Shown here in pieces: positions 1-5,762 of a stretch of 5,762 nucleotides of DNA. The DNA comes from Zoogloeaceae bacterium. GTDB taxonomy: Bacteria > Pseudomonadota > Gammaproteobacteria > Burkholderiales > Rhodocyclaceae. A program made the position numbers and the translations under genes. The notes beneath the pieces were generated by a model. The model was not told where the DNA came from and made no database searches. It saw nothing but the letters and a program-made list of their open reading frames with translations. The stretch spans positions 1 to 5,762 of the forward strand of contig JAIRLE010000057.1 of NCBI GenBank assembly GCA_031259605.1. Reading direction: 5' to 3'. The stretch's first letter is position 1, and every line of letters starts with the position of its first letter.

Positions 1-104
1 CTCGCACTTTCTCTCAGGTTCCAACTCGGTCGATTGTAATTCCTCGGGGATTCAGGCAGGCAGAAACCATTTCTCTTCCGCTCCAGGAAAGAAATACGGG
101 GAAT

Positions 105-136
105 TTGCAGGAACGACTATATAGCCATTTTATGAT
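105..136 (+). promoter_or_regulatory. Weak candidate sigma-70 promoter for the M48 protease gene
   Basis: TATGAT at 131-136 matches the -10 consensus TATAAT at five of six positions. The best -35-like hexamer is TTGCAG at 105-110, but the spacer is 20 bases, longer than the usual 16-18, and there is no extended -10 TG. If used, transcription would start near 143 and leave a leader of about 95 bases. This is a motif match only. Confidence 0.25.
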
Positions 137-202
137 ACCATTGCCGACACCATCGTGTTGCATGGCATTTTGCCTTCACGGCGCACCAAGGAATCGGTCG
201 GC

Positions 203-218
203 TTGCCGTGTGCGGCAA
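203..218 (+). promoter_or_regulatory. Perfect inverted repeat (small hairpin) just upstream of the protease ribosome binding site
   Basis: TTGCCG (203-208) and CGGCAA (213-218) are perfect inverted repeats around the 4-base loop TGTG. The stem ends 5 bases before the Shine-Dalgarno AGAGGAGG, so it would sit in the mRNA leader next to where the ribosome binds. A second TTGCCG at 141-146 could compete for the same CGGCAA. A regulatory role is inference; a 6-bp stem can arise by chance. Confidence 0.3.
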
Positions 219-223
219 ATCAC

Positions 224-231
224 AGAGGAGG
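224..231 (+). promoter_or_regulatory. Shine-Dalgarno that fixes the GTG start of the M48 protease
   Basis: AGAGGAGG is close to the ideal anti-16S match and lies 7 bases before the GTG at 239-241. It selects this start over the in-frame ATG at 155, which has no ribosome binding site and would add 28 residues with no signal-peptide character in front of an otherwise well-formed signal sequence. Confidence 0.85.
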
Positions 232-238
232 ATTTTCC

Positions 239-994
239 GTGAATCGTCGTAATTTCATCCTGTTTTCCGCGCTGGCGGCGGGTCTGAGTTCTGTTGCTCC
301 AGTCGCCTGGGGTGGCCTGGATTTTGGCAAGATAATGGATGCCGGCAAGTCGCTGGCCGATGCGGAAGCGATTTCCGATGAAGATCTGAAAAGCTACTTC
401 GACCAAATGACGGCGCATGAAGACGCGCAAAACAAAGTCGCTGGTCCGACAACACCGCATGGCAAGCGATTGGCAAAACTCACCAGTGGCCTTTCCAATT
501 ACAACGGGCTTGACCTCAATTTCAAGGTTTACCAGACACCGGACATTAATGCTTTTGCCATGGCAAACGGCACCATCCGCCTCTATAGCGGCCTGATGGA
601 CGAGTTTACCGATGACGAAATCCGTTACGTGGTCGGGCATGAAATTGGTCACATCCAATCCGGGCACACCAAGGCGCGCATCCAGATGGCAATGCGCACC
701 AGCGCGCTGAAAAACGTTGTCTCCGCCACGGACAGCAAGGCGGCCAAACTGGCGGATTCCCAGTTGGGCGATCTGTTCGAGAAAGTCATTCTGGCGCAAC
801 ACTCGCAAAGCAACGAGCGGGAAGCGGATGACCGCGCCATGAGTTTCATGAAGACGCTGAAATACAACCCGCAGGCTTGCGTCACGGCGCTGAACAAACT
901 GGACAAGCTGGGCGGCGGCGGCGCTTCCTGGCTTTCCACCCATCCCAGCCCCAAAGAACGCGCCGCGCGAATGCAGTCGCAACTCGCTGCGTGA
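239..994 (+). CDS. Exported M48-family zinc metalloprotease (LoiP/BepA-like peptidase domain)
   Basis: A 251-residue peptidase of family M48, expected to cleave misfolded or mistargeted envelope proteins in the periplasm. Residues 1-23 form a signal peptide: Arg3-Arg4, a hydrophobic core and a likely cleavage after APVA (20-23). The segment RRNFIL resembles a twin-arginine signal, though imperfectly. The zinc site is HEIGH (134-138), giving two His ligands and the catalytic Glu135. A further His143 follows, and the third ligand is Glu193 in EREAD (193-197), the usual M48 ExxAD motif. The conserved N-terminal half of the domain (about 95-130, including NAFAMANG and YSGLMDEF) is intact, and the C-terminus carries the common STHPSPKERAARM segment. 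There is no lipobox Cys, unlike E. coli LoiP, and no TPR tail, unlike BepA. It stands alone on the plus strand and converges on the neighbouring gene. Family assignment is firm; the substrate is unknown. Confidence 0.93.
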   Translation: MNRRNFILFSALAAGLSSVAPVAWGGLDFGKIMDAGKSLADAEAISDEDLKSYFDQMTAHEDAQNKVAGPTTPHGKRLAKLTSGLSNYNGLDLNFKVYQTPDINAFAMANGTIRLYSGLMDEFTDDEIRYVVGHEIGHIQSGHTKARIQMAMRTSALKNVVSATDSKAAKLADSQLGDLFEKVILAQHSQSNEREADDRAMSFMKTLKYNPQACVTALNKLDKLGGGGASWLSTHPSPKERAARMQSQLAA

Positions 995-1076
995 TCGGGA
1001 GCCGATGGGGATCACAGGGACCGGAATTCGATCCCCGATCTCCAGTTCACTGGGCTGTGCGCCCCTTGGCGCTTGA
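995..1076. other. Convergent intergenic gap with two inverted repeats
   Basis: The gap lies between the 3' ends of two convergent genes. It contains GGGGATC (1007-1013) with GATCCCC (1030-1036), a perfect 7-bp pairing around a 16-base loop. It also contains GCGCC (1059-1063) with GGCGC (1068-1072) around the 4-base loop CCTT. Neither stem is followed by a T-run on either strand, so they are not standard intrinsic terminators. They may still help end or protect either transcript. Confidence 0.4.
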
Positions 1077-1787
1077 TCAGCGCGCCTTTGCCGCCAGGCG
1101 TTTCATTTCGCCCAAGAGCGGCAAATGGGCAACATCCGGTTCGTAGGGCACGTCGTCGGGGTTCACTTTTTTCATGCGGACGCTGCGGATGAGTTCGCCG
1201 TTCAGGCGTTGCCGGATGCGCAACGCGCCCAGTTCCATCACCAGCTTGTCGATGCGCGCCAGATCGCCCTCCTCGACGGCCATTTCATAGGCTTCGCCAA
1301 TGATTTTCTTATCGTTGGTGCTGAAGAAAGTCGTCATGTAAGGGTCGAGGCGCACCTGGTATTTCCCGAAACGCCCGCCATCCGGGTCTTCGCCCCTGGC
1401 GATGGCTTCCTGCCGCTGGAGGAACGCTTCCGGCGACATGCTGCCGTCCCAACCCTGCCGTTTCAATTGCGCAAGCGCGATGGCGGCGCTCAAGACTTCC
1501 TGTGCCAGCGGCGTTTGCGTCGATGCGCCAGATGACACGGCCTCTGCGTCGGCGGCGCGCGCATTGCCAGGCGCTTCCGCCAGCAGTGGCTCAATGACGG
1601 AATGCGCCGCGCCGGATATCCGGGTGAGCACCATGGTTCGCCCGTAAAGACTGATATTGACCTGGGTAGAAGCCGTCTGCGTCAGGGTCGGCGCAGCAGA
1701 TGCCGTGATATAGCGGGTCGGCGCAAGCAACGGCGCAAACCGCCCCGCTCCCGCCGCGTTTTGCAAGCCGCTCGAAAAGATGGTCAT
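1077..1787 (-). CDS. Hypothetical protein, 236 aa, family not recognised
   Basis: I do not recognise this protein. The start is placed at the ATG at 1787 because GGGAG lies 7 bases before it; an in-frame ATG at 1895 would add 36 residues without a clear ribosome binding site. Residues 1-42 are rich in Ala, Ser and Thr and look disordered rather than like a signal peptide. A short hydrophobic, strand-like segment (VNISLYGR, 43-50) follows, then an Ala-rich stretch to about 110. The C-terminal half (about 110-236) is charged and probably mostly helical, with GWDGSMSPEAFL, GRFGKYQVRLDPYMTTFF and EGDLARIDKLVMELGALRIRQRL as recognisable blocks, and looks like a folded cytosolic domain. No Cys or His cluster, nucleotide-binding loop or membrane segment is seen. 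It follows the TPR gene on the same strand after 115 bases, so it may or may not share that transcript. Consistent composition and a good ribosome binding site make it a real gene; its role is unknown. Confidence 0.78.
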   Translation of the reverse strand: MTIFSSGLQNAAGAGRFAPLLAPTRYITASAAPTLTQTASTQVNISLYGRTMVLTRISGAAHSVIEPLLAEAPGNARAADAEAVSSGASTQTPLAQEVLSAAIALAQLKRQGWDGSMSPEAFLQRQEAIARGEDPDGGRFGKYQVRLDPYMTTFFSTNDKKIIGEAYEMAVEEGDLARIDKLVMELGALRIRQRLNGELIRSVRMKKVNPDDVPYEPDVAHLPLLGEMKRLAAKAR

Positions 1788-1902
1788 GACGCCGCTCCCG
1801 AAGATGCACCCATGCGCAGGTAACGACAAATCGGAAGAAAACTTTAAACCGGCATGGGATTGGACTTGAGCGCGGCAAGTCCCGGTATTTTCCATTGGCG
1901 GA
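1788..1902. other. Intergenic gap between the TPR gene and the hypothetical gene, with a 7-bp hairpin
   Basis: The gap is much longer than the others in this minus-strand series. It contains the perfect inverted repeat GGACTTG (1862-1868) / CAAGTCC (1876-1882) with a 7-base loop, 20 bases after the TPR stop codon. In the direction of transcription the stem is followed by AATCCCATG, not a T-run, so it is not a classical intrinsic terminator. It could mark the 3' end of the arginine-TPR message or act as an mRNA-stabilising stem. I found no convincing -35/-10 pair for the downstream gene. Confidence 0.35.
1795..1799 (-). promoter_or_regulatory. Shine-Dalgarno that decides the start of the hypothetical protein
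   Basis: On the minus strand GGGAG sits 7 bases before the ATG at 1787-1785. The upstream alternative ATG at 1895 is preceded by a C/G-rich stretch with no purine-rich site, and the residues it would add have no domain-like character. The shorter start is therefore preferred. Confidence 0.65.
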
Positions 1903-2595
1903 CTACGGGCGCGGCTTTTCCAGTTCCTTTATTCTCTCTTTGAAATATTGTTCGTCAGGATAGGCAGAAGATAGTTTCATGTAATACAACAATGCCTTTT
2001 CGTTTTCTTGCATGGCATGATAGTTCTCGGCCTGGGCCGCGAAAGCATGGTAGATATATGGAGAGTCCATCGCTTGGTATTTTTCAATCGCCTTGTCGAG
2101 ATAACCGGCTGATTTCTCATGATCGTTTTCCTGGGAATAAATCAGGCCCAGGCCATAATAAGATTCTGGATCTTCGGGAAAACGCCGCATGATGTCCTCG
2201 TAAACCTGTATCGCTTGGCCAGTCTTGTTTTGCAGGCGATAGACCAGCGCCAGATTGATGTACGGCACCGTGTTTCCAGGATTGATTTCGATTGAGCGCA
2301 AATAAACTTTTTCCGCTTTTGGGTATTCCTGCTGCTTGCGGTAGACAATCCCCAGATGATCGAGCGCGTCAACGAAATCCGGTGCCAGATCAATCGCCGC
2401 CAACAGATTTTCCTCCGCTTCCGCAAGACGGTTTTCATGCATGAAATTCGTGCCAATCCGGTAGGCGTTTATCGCCGTCTCATGCGCCACATTTGAAACC
2501 CTGTCCCTTTCGATGAAAACTGGTTCCGCGTCGGCATGGGCACCGAAGCAGAAAAACACCGCCGAAAAAGACAGAATCCTGAAAAGCGCGCGCAT
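1903..2595 (-). CDS. Exported tetratricopeptide-repeat protein
   Basis: A 230-residue TPR protein, presumably a periplasmic scaffold for protein-protein contacts; no partner can be named. Residues 1-23 form a Sec signal peptide (Arg2 and Arg6, a Phe/Leu-rich core, then AHADA with cleavage after Ala21 or Ala23). There is no lipobox, so a soluble periplasmic product is likely. About five TPR units follow at roughly 41-72, 73-106, 107-140, 141-174 and 178-214. They show the usual pattern of small residues at turn positions and Pro closing helix B (for example LAPD, INPG, RFPE, AYPD). No enzymatic domain is attached. The ATG at 2595 is preceded by AAAGGA at 7-base spacing. It starts 18 bases after the argG stop with no terminator between, so it is probably co-transcribed with the arginine genes. 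The 3' part of the gene is visibly AT-richer than argD. TPR assignment is firm; function is open. Confidence 0.92.
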   Translation of the reverse strand: MRALFRILSFSAVFFCFGAHADAEPVFIERDRVSNVAHETAINAYRIGTNFMHENRLAEAEENLLAAIDLAPDFVDALDHLGIVYRKQQEYPKAEKVYLRSIEINPGNTVPYINLALVYRLQNKTGQAIQVYEDIMRRFPEDPESYYGLGLIYSQENDHEKSAGYLDKAIEKYQAMDSPYIYHAFAAQAENYHAMQENEKALLYYMKLSSAYPDEQYFKERIKELEKPRP

Positions 2596-2613
2596 TTTAT
2601 TTTCCTTTCAGAA

Positions 2614-3846
2614 TCACCGCTTTCCTCTCGCCTGTAGATTCGCCGCTATCCGCAAGCGCAAGGCATTGAGCTTGATGAACCCGGCGGCGTCCTTCTGGTC
2701 ATAAGCGCCGGCATCGTCCTCGAAGGTGGCGATGGTCGAGTCGAACAGGGAATCGGCAGCGGAAGCGCGCCCCGCGATGATGACGTTGCCCTTGTAGAGT
2801 TTTATCCGCACATTGCCGTTCACATGTTGTTGCGTGGCGTCGATCAGGGCTTGCAGGGCATATCGTTCGGGTGACCACCAGTAGCCGTTGTAGATGATGC
2901 TCGCGTAGCGCGGCATCAGGTCGTCCTTCAGGTGCGCGACTTCGCGGTCGAGGGTGAGCGATTCGATGGCACGGTGCGCCTTCAACAGAATCGTGCCGCC
3001 GGGCGTCTCATAACAGCCGCGCGACTTCATGCCGACATAGCGATTTTCCACCAGGTCGAGACGGCCAATGCCATGCTTGCCGCCCAGTTCATTCAAGCGG
3101 GCGAGCAATTCATGCGCCTTTTGCCGCTGGCCGTTGATGGCGACGAGATCGCCGCGCGTAAATTCGAGATCGACATATTCGGCGGCATCCGGTGCTTTTT
3201 CCGGCGAAACCGTCCAGCGCCACATCTCTTCTTCCGCCTCCGCCGCCGGATCTTCCAGATGCCGACCTTCGTAGGAGATATGCAGGAGATTGGCATCCAT
3301 CGAATAGGGCGAGCCGCCCTGCTTGTGTTTCATCTCGATCGAAATGCCCGCCTGTTCGGCATAGGCGAGCAGTTTTTCGCGCGAAAGCAGATCCCACTCG
3401 CGCCAGGGCGCAATGATTTTGATGCCGGGTTTCAGGGCATAGGCACCCAACTCGAAGCGCACTTGGTCGTTCCCCTTGCCGGTCGCGCCGTGGGCAATGG
3501 CGTCCGCGCCAGTCTGGTTGGCGATCTCGATCAAGCGCTTGGCAATCAGTGGACGGGCAATCGAGGTGCCGAGCAGGTATTCGCCTTCATAGACGGCGTT
3601 GGCGCGAAACATGGGAAAAACGAAATCGCGCGTAAATTCTTCGCGTAAATCGTCGATGAAGATATTTTCCGGACGGATGCCGAATTGCAGCGCCTTCTGT
3701 CGCGCCGGATCGAGTTCCTCGCCCTGCCCCAGATCGGCGGTAAAAGTGACCACCTCGCACTGGTAGGTATCTCGCAGCCATTTCAGGATGACCGACGTAT
3801 CCAGTCCGCCGGAGTAGGCGAGTACCACTTTCTTGATCATGCTCAT
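2614..3846 (-). CDS. argG: Argininosuccinate synthase
   Basis: A 410-residue enzyme joining citrulline and aspartate with ATP (to AMP and PPi) to give argininosuccinate, the next-to-last step of arginine synthesis, in the cytoplasm. The N-terminal ATP pyrophosphatase loop is AYSGGLDTS (10-18). The block EYLLGTSIARPL (89-100), typical of substrate binding, and GATGKGNDQVRFE (120-132), a family signature, are intact. SMDANLLHISYEG, the following acidic segment and the C-terminal region with ENRYVGMKSRG and YNGYWWSPE are also present. The length agrees with the common bacterial form of about 400 residues. The start at 3846 follows AGGGA at 7-base spacing; a second Met two codons on (3840) is possible but would have too long a spacing. 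It lies 21 bases after argF and 18 bases before the TPR gene, in one operon-like series. Nothing is truncated or missing. Confidence 0.98.
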   Translation of the reverse strand: MSMIKKVVLAYSGGLDTSVILKWLRDTYQCEVVTFTADLGQGEELDPARQKALQFGIRPENIFIDDLREEFTRDFVFPMFRANAVYEGEYLLGTSIARPLIAKRLIEIANQTGADAIAHGATGKGNDQVRFELGAYALKPGIKIIAPWREWDLLSREKLLAYAEQAGISIEMKHKQGGSPYSMDANLLHISYEGRHLEDPAAEAEEEMWRWTVSPEKAPDAAEYVDLEFTRGDLVAINGQRQKAHELLARLNELGGKHGIGRLDLVENRYVGMKSRGCYETPGGTILLKAHRAIESLTLDREVAHLKDDLMPRYASIIYNGYWWSPERYALQALIDATQQHVNGNVRIKLYKGNVIIAGRASAADSLFDSTIATFEDDAGAYDQKDAAGFIKLNALRLRIAANLQARGKR

Positions 3847-3867
3847 TGTCTCTTCCCTTTCTCGTGT

Positions 3868-4782
3868 TCAAACCCTGCCCAGCAGCAGGTATTCCATCAG
3901 CGCCTTCTGCGCGTGCATCCGGTTTTCGGCTTCGTCCCAGACCACGGACTGCGGGCCGTCGATGACTTCCGGCGTGACTTCCTCGCCCCGATGCGCGGGC
4001 AGACAATGCATGAAAACAGCATCCGCCGCGGCGATTTTCATCATTTCGCCATCCACGCGCCAGTCGGCAAACGCTTTCATTCGCGCCTCGTTTTCGGCTT
4101 CATAGCCCATTGACGTCCAGACGTCGGTGCTCACCAGATGCGCGCCCCGGCAGGCTTCCATCGGATCGGCGAACAAGCGCACGTGCGGATTGTCCGTTAT
4201 CTTGTTGAGTTCGGGATTCGGCCCATAACCCGGCGGGGAAGAAACATGCACCATGAAATCCAACGTTTCGGCGGCCTGCAGCCAGGTGTTGCACATGTTG
4301 TTGGCGTCGCCCACCCAGGCCACGGTCTTCCCCTCGATTGCGCCGCGCCGCTCAATGAAGGTGAAAATGTCGGCCAGAATCTGACAGGGATGGTATTCAT
4401 TGGTCAGGCCGTTGATCACCGGCACACGCGAATGCGCGGCAAAGCGTTCGATGATGCTCTGCTCGAAGGTGCGAATCATCACCAGATCGCTCATGCGGGA
4501 AATGACTTCCGCCGAATCTTCCACCGGCTCGCCGCGCCCCAGTTGTGAATCGCGGGTATTGAGATAGATGGCGGAACCGCCCAGTTGCTGCATTCCCGCC
4601 TCGAAAGACAGGCGGGTACGGGTACTGGCCTTCTCGAAAATCATCACCAGCGTGCGATCGAACAGCGACTGATGTGTTTCGTAAGCCTTGAACTTGTCCT
4701 TGATGACGCGCGCGCGCGCAAACAGATATTCAAATTCCGCGCGGGAAAAATCCTTGAATTGCAGAAAATGTCGCACAGTCAT
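3868..4782 (-). CDS. argF: Ornithine carbamoyltransferase, anabolic
   Basis: A 304-residue cytoplasmic enzyme converting ornithine and carbamoyl phosphate to citrulline. The carbamoyl-phosphate loop STRTR is at 53-57, HPCQ at 131-134, DVWTSMG (the ornithine-closing SMG loop) at 220-226, and HCLPAHRGEEV, with the catalytic Cys260, at 259-269. The length is normal for the anabolic enzyme. The ATG at 4782 is chosen because AAGGAG lies 5 bases before it and the protein then begins in the usual way (MTVRHFLQFKDFS). A longer frame opening at 4887 would overlap argD by about 100 bases and add unrelated residues. It starts 2 bases after the argD stop, so translation is probably coupled, and argG follows after 21 bases. 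Its place in a biosynthetic cluster with argD and argG argues against a catabolic (arcB-type) role. Confidence 0.98.
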   Translation of the reverse strand: MTVRHFLQFKDFSRAEFEYLFARARVIKDKFKAYETHQSLFDRTLVMIFEKASTRTRLSFEAGMQQLGGSAIYLNTRDSQLGRGEPVEDSAEVISRMSDLVMIRTFEQSIIERFAAHSRVPVINGLTNEYHPCQILADIFTFIERRGAIEGKTVAWVGDANNMCNTWLQAAETLDFMVHVSSPPGYGPNPELNKITDNPHVRLFADPMEACRGAHLVSTDVWTSMGYEAENEARMKAFADWRVDGEMMKIAAADAVFMHCLPAHRGEEVTPEVIDGPQSVVWDEAENRMHAQKALMEYLLLGRV

Positions 4783-4784
4783 GG

Positions 4785-5762
4785 TCACTCCTTGAGAAAA
4801 GCCTTGATCAGCGGCACGAGTTTTTCCACCAGTTCCCGTGCCTCGCGCTCGCCAAAAATCAGCGGCGGCAACAGGCGAATCACGCACTCATGCGTCACGT
4901 TGATCAGCAGCCCCGCCGCCAACGCCTGCCCGACCAGCGCGCCACAGGGACGATCCAGCTCAATGCCCAGCATCAGCCCTTGCCCGCGCACATCCAGCAC
5001 GCCCGGCAAACCCTTGAGGGAAAAGGCGAAGGTTTCCTTCAGCCGCGCGCCAATCTTCGCGGCATTGATAACAAGATCGCCGGATTCCATCAGTTCGATG
5101 GTCTTTATGGCTGCCGCCATCGCCATGGGATTGCCGCCGAAGGTGGAACCGTGATTACCGGGAGCAAACAGCCCTGCCGCCTTGCCGCCCGCAAGACACG
5201 CGCCGACGGGAACGCCGGAACCCAATCCCTTGGCCAGCGTCACCACATCCGGCAAAATGCCCGCGTGCTGGTAGGCAAACCATTTTCCGGTACGCCCCAT
5301 GCCGCATTGCACTTCGTCGCACATCAGCAGCAAACCGTGTTCGTCGCAGAGTTCGCGCAACGCGGTCAGATAAAATGGATCGAGCGGATAAATGCCGCCT
5401 TCACCCTGCACCACTTCCAGCATGATCGCCGTCGCTTGCCTGTGATGGCGGATCGCCTGCCGCGCCGCCGCCAGATTGCCATGGGATATGCGTATAAAAC
5501 CCGGCACCAACGGCTCGAACCCGGCCTGCACCTTGGGGTTTCCTGTGGCGGAAAGCGTCGCCAGCGTACGTCCATGGAAGGCGTCTTCCATGACGATGAT
5601 CGCGGGATTATCGATGCCCTGCCGGTGTCCGTACATGCGGGCGAGCTTGATCGCCGCCTCGTTCGCCTCGCAACCGGAATTGCAGAAAAAAACTTCCACA
5701 AGGCCGGAACGGACGGCAAGCGCCTGGGCAAGTTTTTCCTGCTGAGAGATTCGATAAATATT
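4785..5762 (-). CDS. argD: Acetylornithine aminotransferase, N-terminus outside the window
   Basis: A pyridoxal-phosphate aminotransferase (class III) that transfers the amino group of glutamate to N-acetylglutamate 5-semialdehyde to give N2-acetylornithine. It often also serves in lysine synthesis as the succinyl-diaminopimelate enzyme. The frame is open to the right edge, and 325 residues are visible, beginning NIYRISQQEKLAQAL. By alignment of the active-site Lys with E. coli ArgD (Lys255), roughly 77 residues are missing. Counting from the edge, visible motifs are FFCNSGCEANEAA (25-37), FHGRT (62-66), the cofactor Asp149 in CDEVQ, the Schiff-base Lys178 in LAKGLGSG (codon 5231-5229), and STFGGNP (206-212). 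The Asp-to-Lys distance of 29 matches E. coli. The GTG at 5699 is an internal Val codon, not the start. Its final codons AAG GAG form the ribosome binding site of argF. An ArgD role rather than a related ornithine or succinylornithine aminotransferase is supported by the argF-argG neighbours. Confidence 0.96.
   Translation of the reverse strand, partial: NIYRISQQEKLAQALAVRSGLVEVFFCNSGCEANEAAIKLARMYGHRQGIDNPAIIVMEDAFHGRTLATLSATGNPKVQAGFEPLVPGFIRISHGNLAAARQAIRHHRQATAIMLEVVQGEGGIYPLDPFYLTALRELCDEHGLLLMCDEVQCGMGRTGKWFAYQHAGILPDVVTLAKGLGSGVPVGACLAGGKAAGLFAPGNHGSTFGGNPMAMAAAIKTIELMESGDLVINAAKIGARLKETFAFSLKGLPGVLDVRGQGLMLGIELDRPCGALVGQALAAGLLINVTHECVIRLLPPLIFGEREARELVEKLVPLIKAFLKE
4788..4793 (-). 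promoter_or_regulatory. argF Shine-Dalgarno formed by the last two codons of argD
   Basis: On the minus strand AAGGAG (the Lys and Glu codons ending argD) is followed by the argD stop TGA, two bases, and the argF ATG. The spacing from the site to the ATG is 5 bases. The arrangement lets ribosomes ending argD restart on argF and fixes the argF start at 4782. Confidence 0.9.

Larger units (their letters stand above)
1..238. other. Upstream non-coding region and leader of the M48 protease gene
   Basis: I see no convincing gene here. A minus-strand ATG at 68-70 opens a frame that stops after 18 codons, and the plus-strand ATG and GTG options lack a ribosome binding site. The stretch looks AT-richer than the arginine genes, as expected of a promoter and leader region. 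It contains a TATGAT hexamer (131-136), a perfect 6-bp hairpin (203-218) and the strong Shine-Dalgarno at 224-231. The first bases could belong to the 3' end or trailer of a gene left of the window, but nothing identifies one. Confidence 0.6.

Noticed and set aside
176..1015. 279-codon open frame on the minus strand opposite the M48 protease gene
   Set aside because: It is antisense to a gene with intact zinc-site motifs, has no ribosome binding site, and its translation is Arg/His/Gly-rich shadow sequence without motifs.
1788..1895. Longer version of the hypothetical protein starting at 1895
   Set aside because: There is no purine-rich site before this ATG, whereas the ATG at 1787 has GGGAG at 7 bases. 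It cannot be fully excluded, because it would leave only 7 bases after the TPR stop.
2932..3648. 238-codon open frame on the plus strand inside argG
   Set aside because: It is fully antisense to a certain argG and shows no domain pattern; long antisense frames are common in GC-rich coding DNA.
4138..4548. 136-codon plus-strand frame opposite argF
   Set aside because: A shadow of the argF coding sequence with no motif and no plausible ribosome binding site.
4707..4719. Alternating CG run
   Set aside because: It lies within argF and is simply the Ala-Arg-Ala-Arg codons of the protein; no repeat or Z-DNA role needs to be invoked.
4783..4887. Upstream extension of argF to an ATG at 4887
   Set aside because: It would overlap argD by about 100 bases, adds residues absent from the family, and ignores the AAGGAG correctly spaced before the ATG at 4782.
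5697..5699. GTG as the start codon of argD
   Set aside because: The frame continues upstream to the window edge with family-typical sequence (YRISQQEKLAQAL), so this is an internal Val codon.

Overview
The window looks like ordinary chromosomal DNA from a Gram-negative bacterium. Moderately high GC, strong Shine-Dalgarno sequences, two Sec- or Tat-type exported proteins and the sequence style of the arginine enzymes suggest a proteobacterium, most likely a betaproteobacterium. That placement is an inference from protein style, not from a marker gene.

Layout. Bases 1-238 hold no convincing gene; they form the leader of a plus-strand M48 zinc metalloprotease gene (239-994, GTG start). A short convergent gap (995-1076) with two small inverted repeats follows. 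Everything to the right is on the minus strand. Read in transcription order it is argD (runs off the right edge, ends 4785), argF (4782-3868), argG (3846-2614), an exported tetratricopeptide-repeat protein (2595-1903), then, after a 115-base gap, an unrecognised 236-residue protein (1787-1077).

How the genes work together. ArgD makes N-acetylornithine from N-acetylglutamate semialdehyde. ArgF carbamoylates ornithine to citrulline, and ArgG condenses citrulline with aspartate to argininosuccinate. The three are packed with gaps of 2 and 21 bases, and the Shine-Dalgarno of argF is formed by the last two codons of argD, so they are very probably one transcript. The TPR gene starts 18 bases after argG with no visible terminator and is probably read from the same message, although its product should be outside the cytoplasm and has no evident arginine role. 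The M48 protease is probably a separate periplasmic quality-control unit.

No mobile element, CRISPR array, RNA gene, toxin-antitoxin pair or defence system was seen. The least explained items are the unrecognised protein at 1077-1787, the exported TPR protein attached to the arginine operon, and a small hairpin beside the ribosome binding site of the protease gene. No clearly new biological system is visible.
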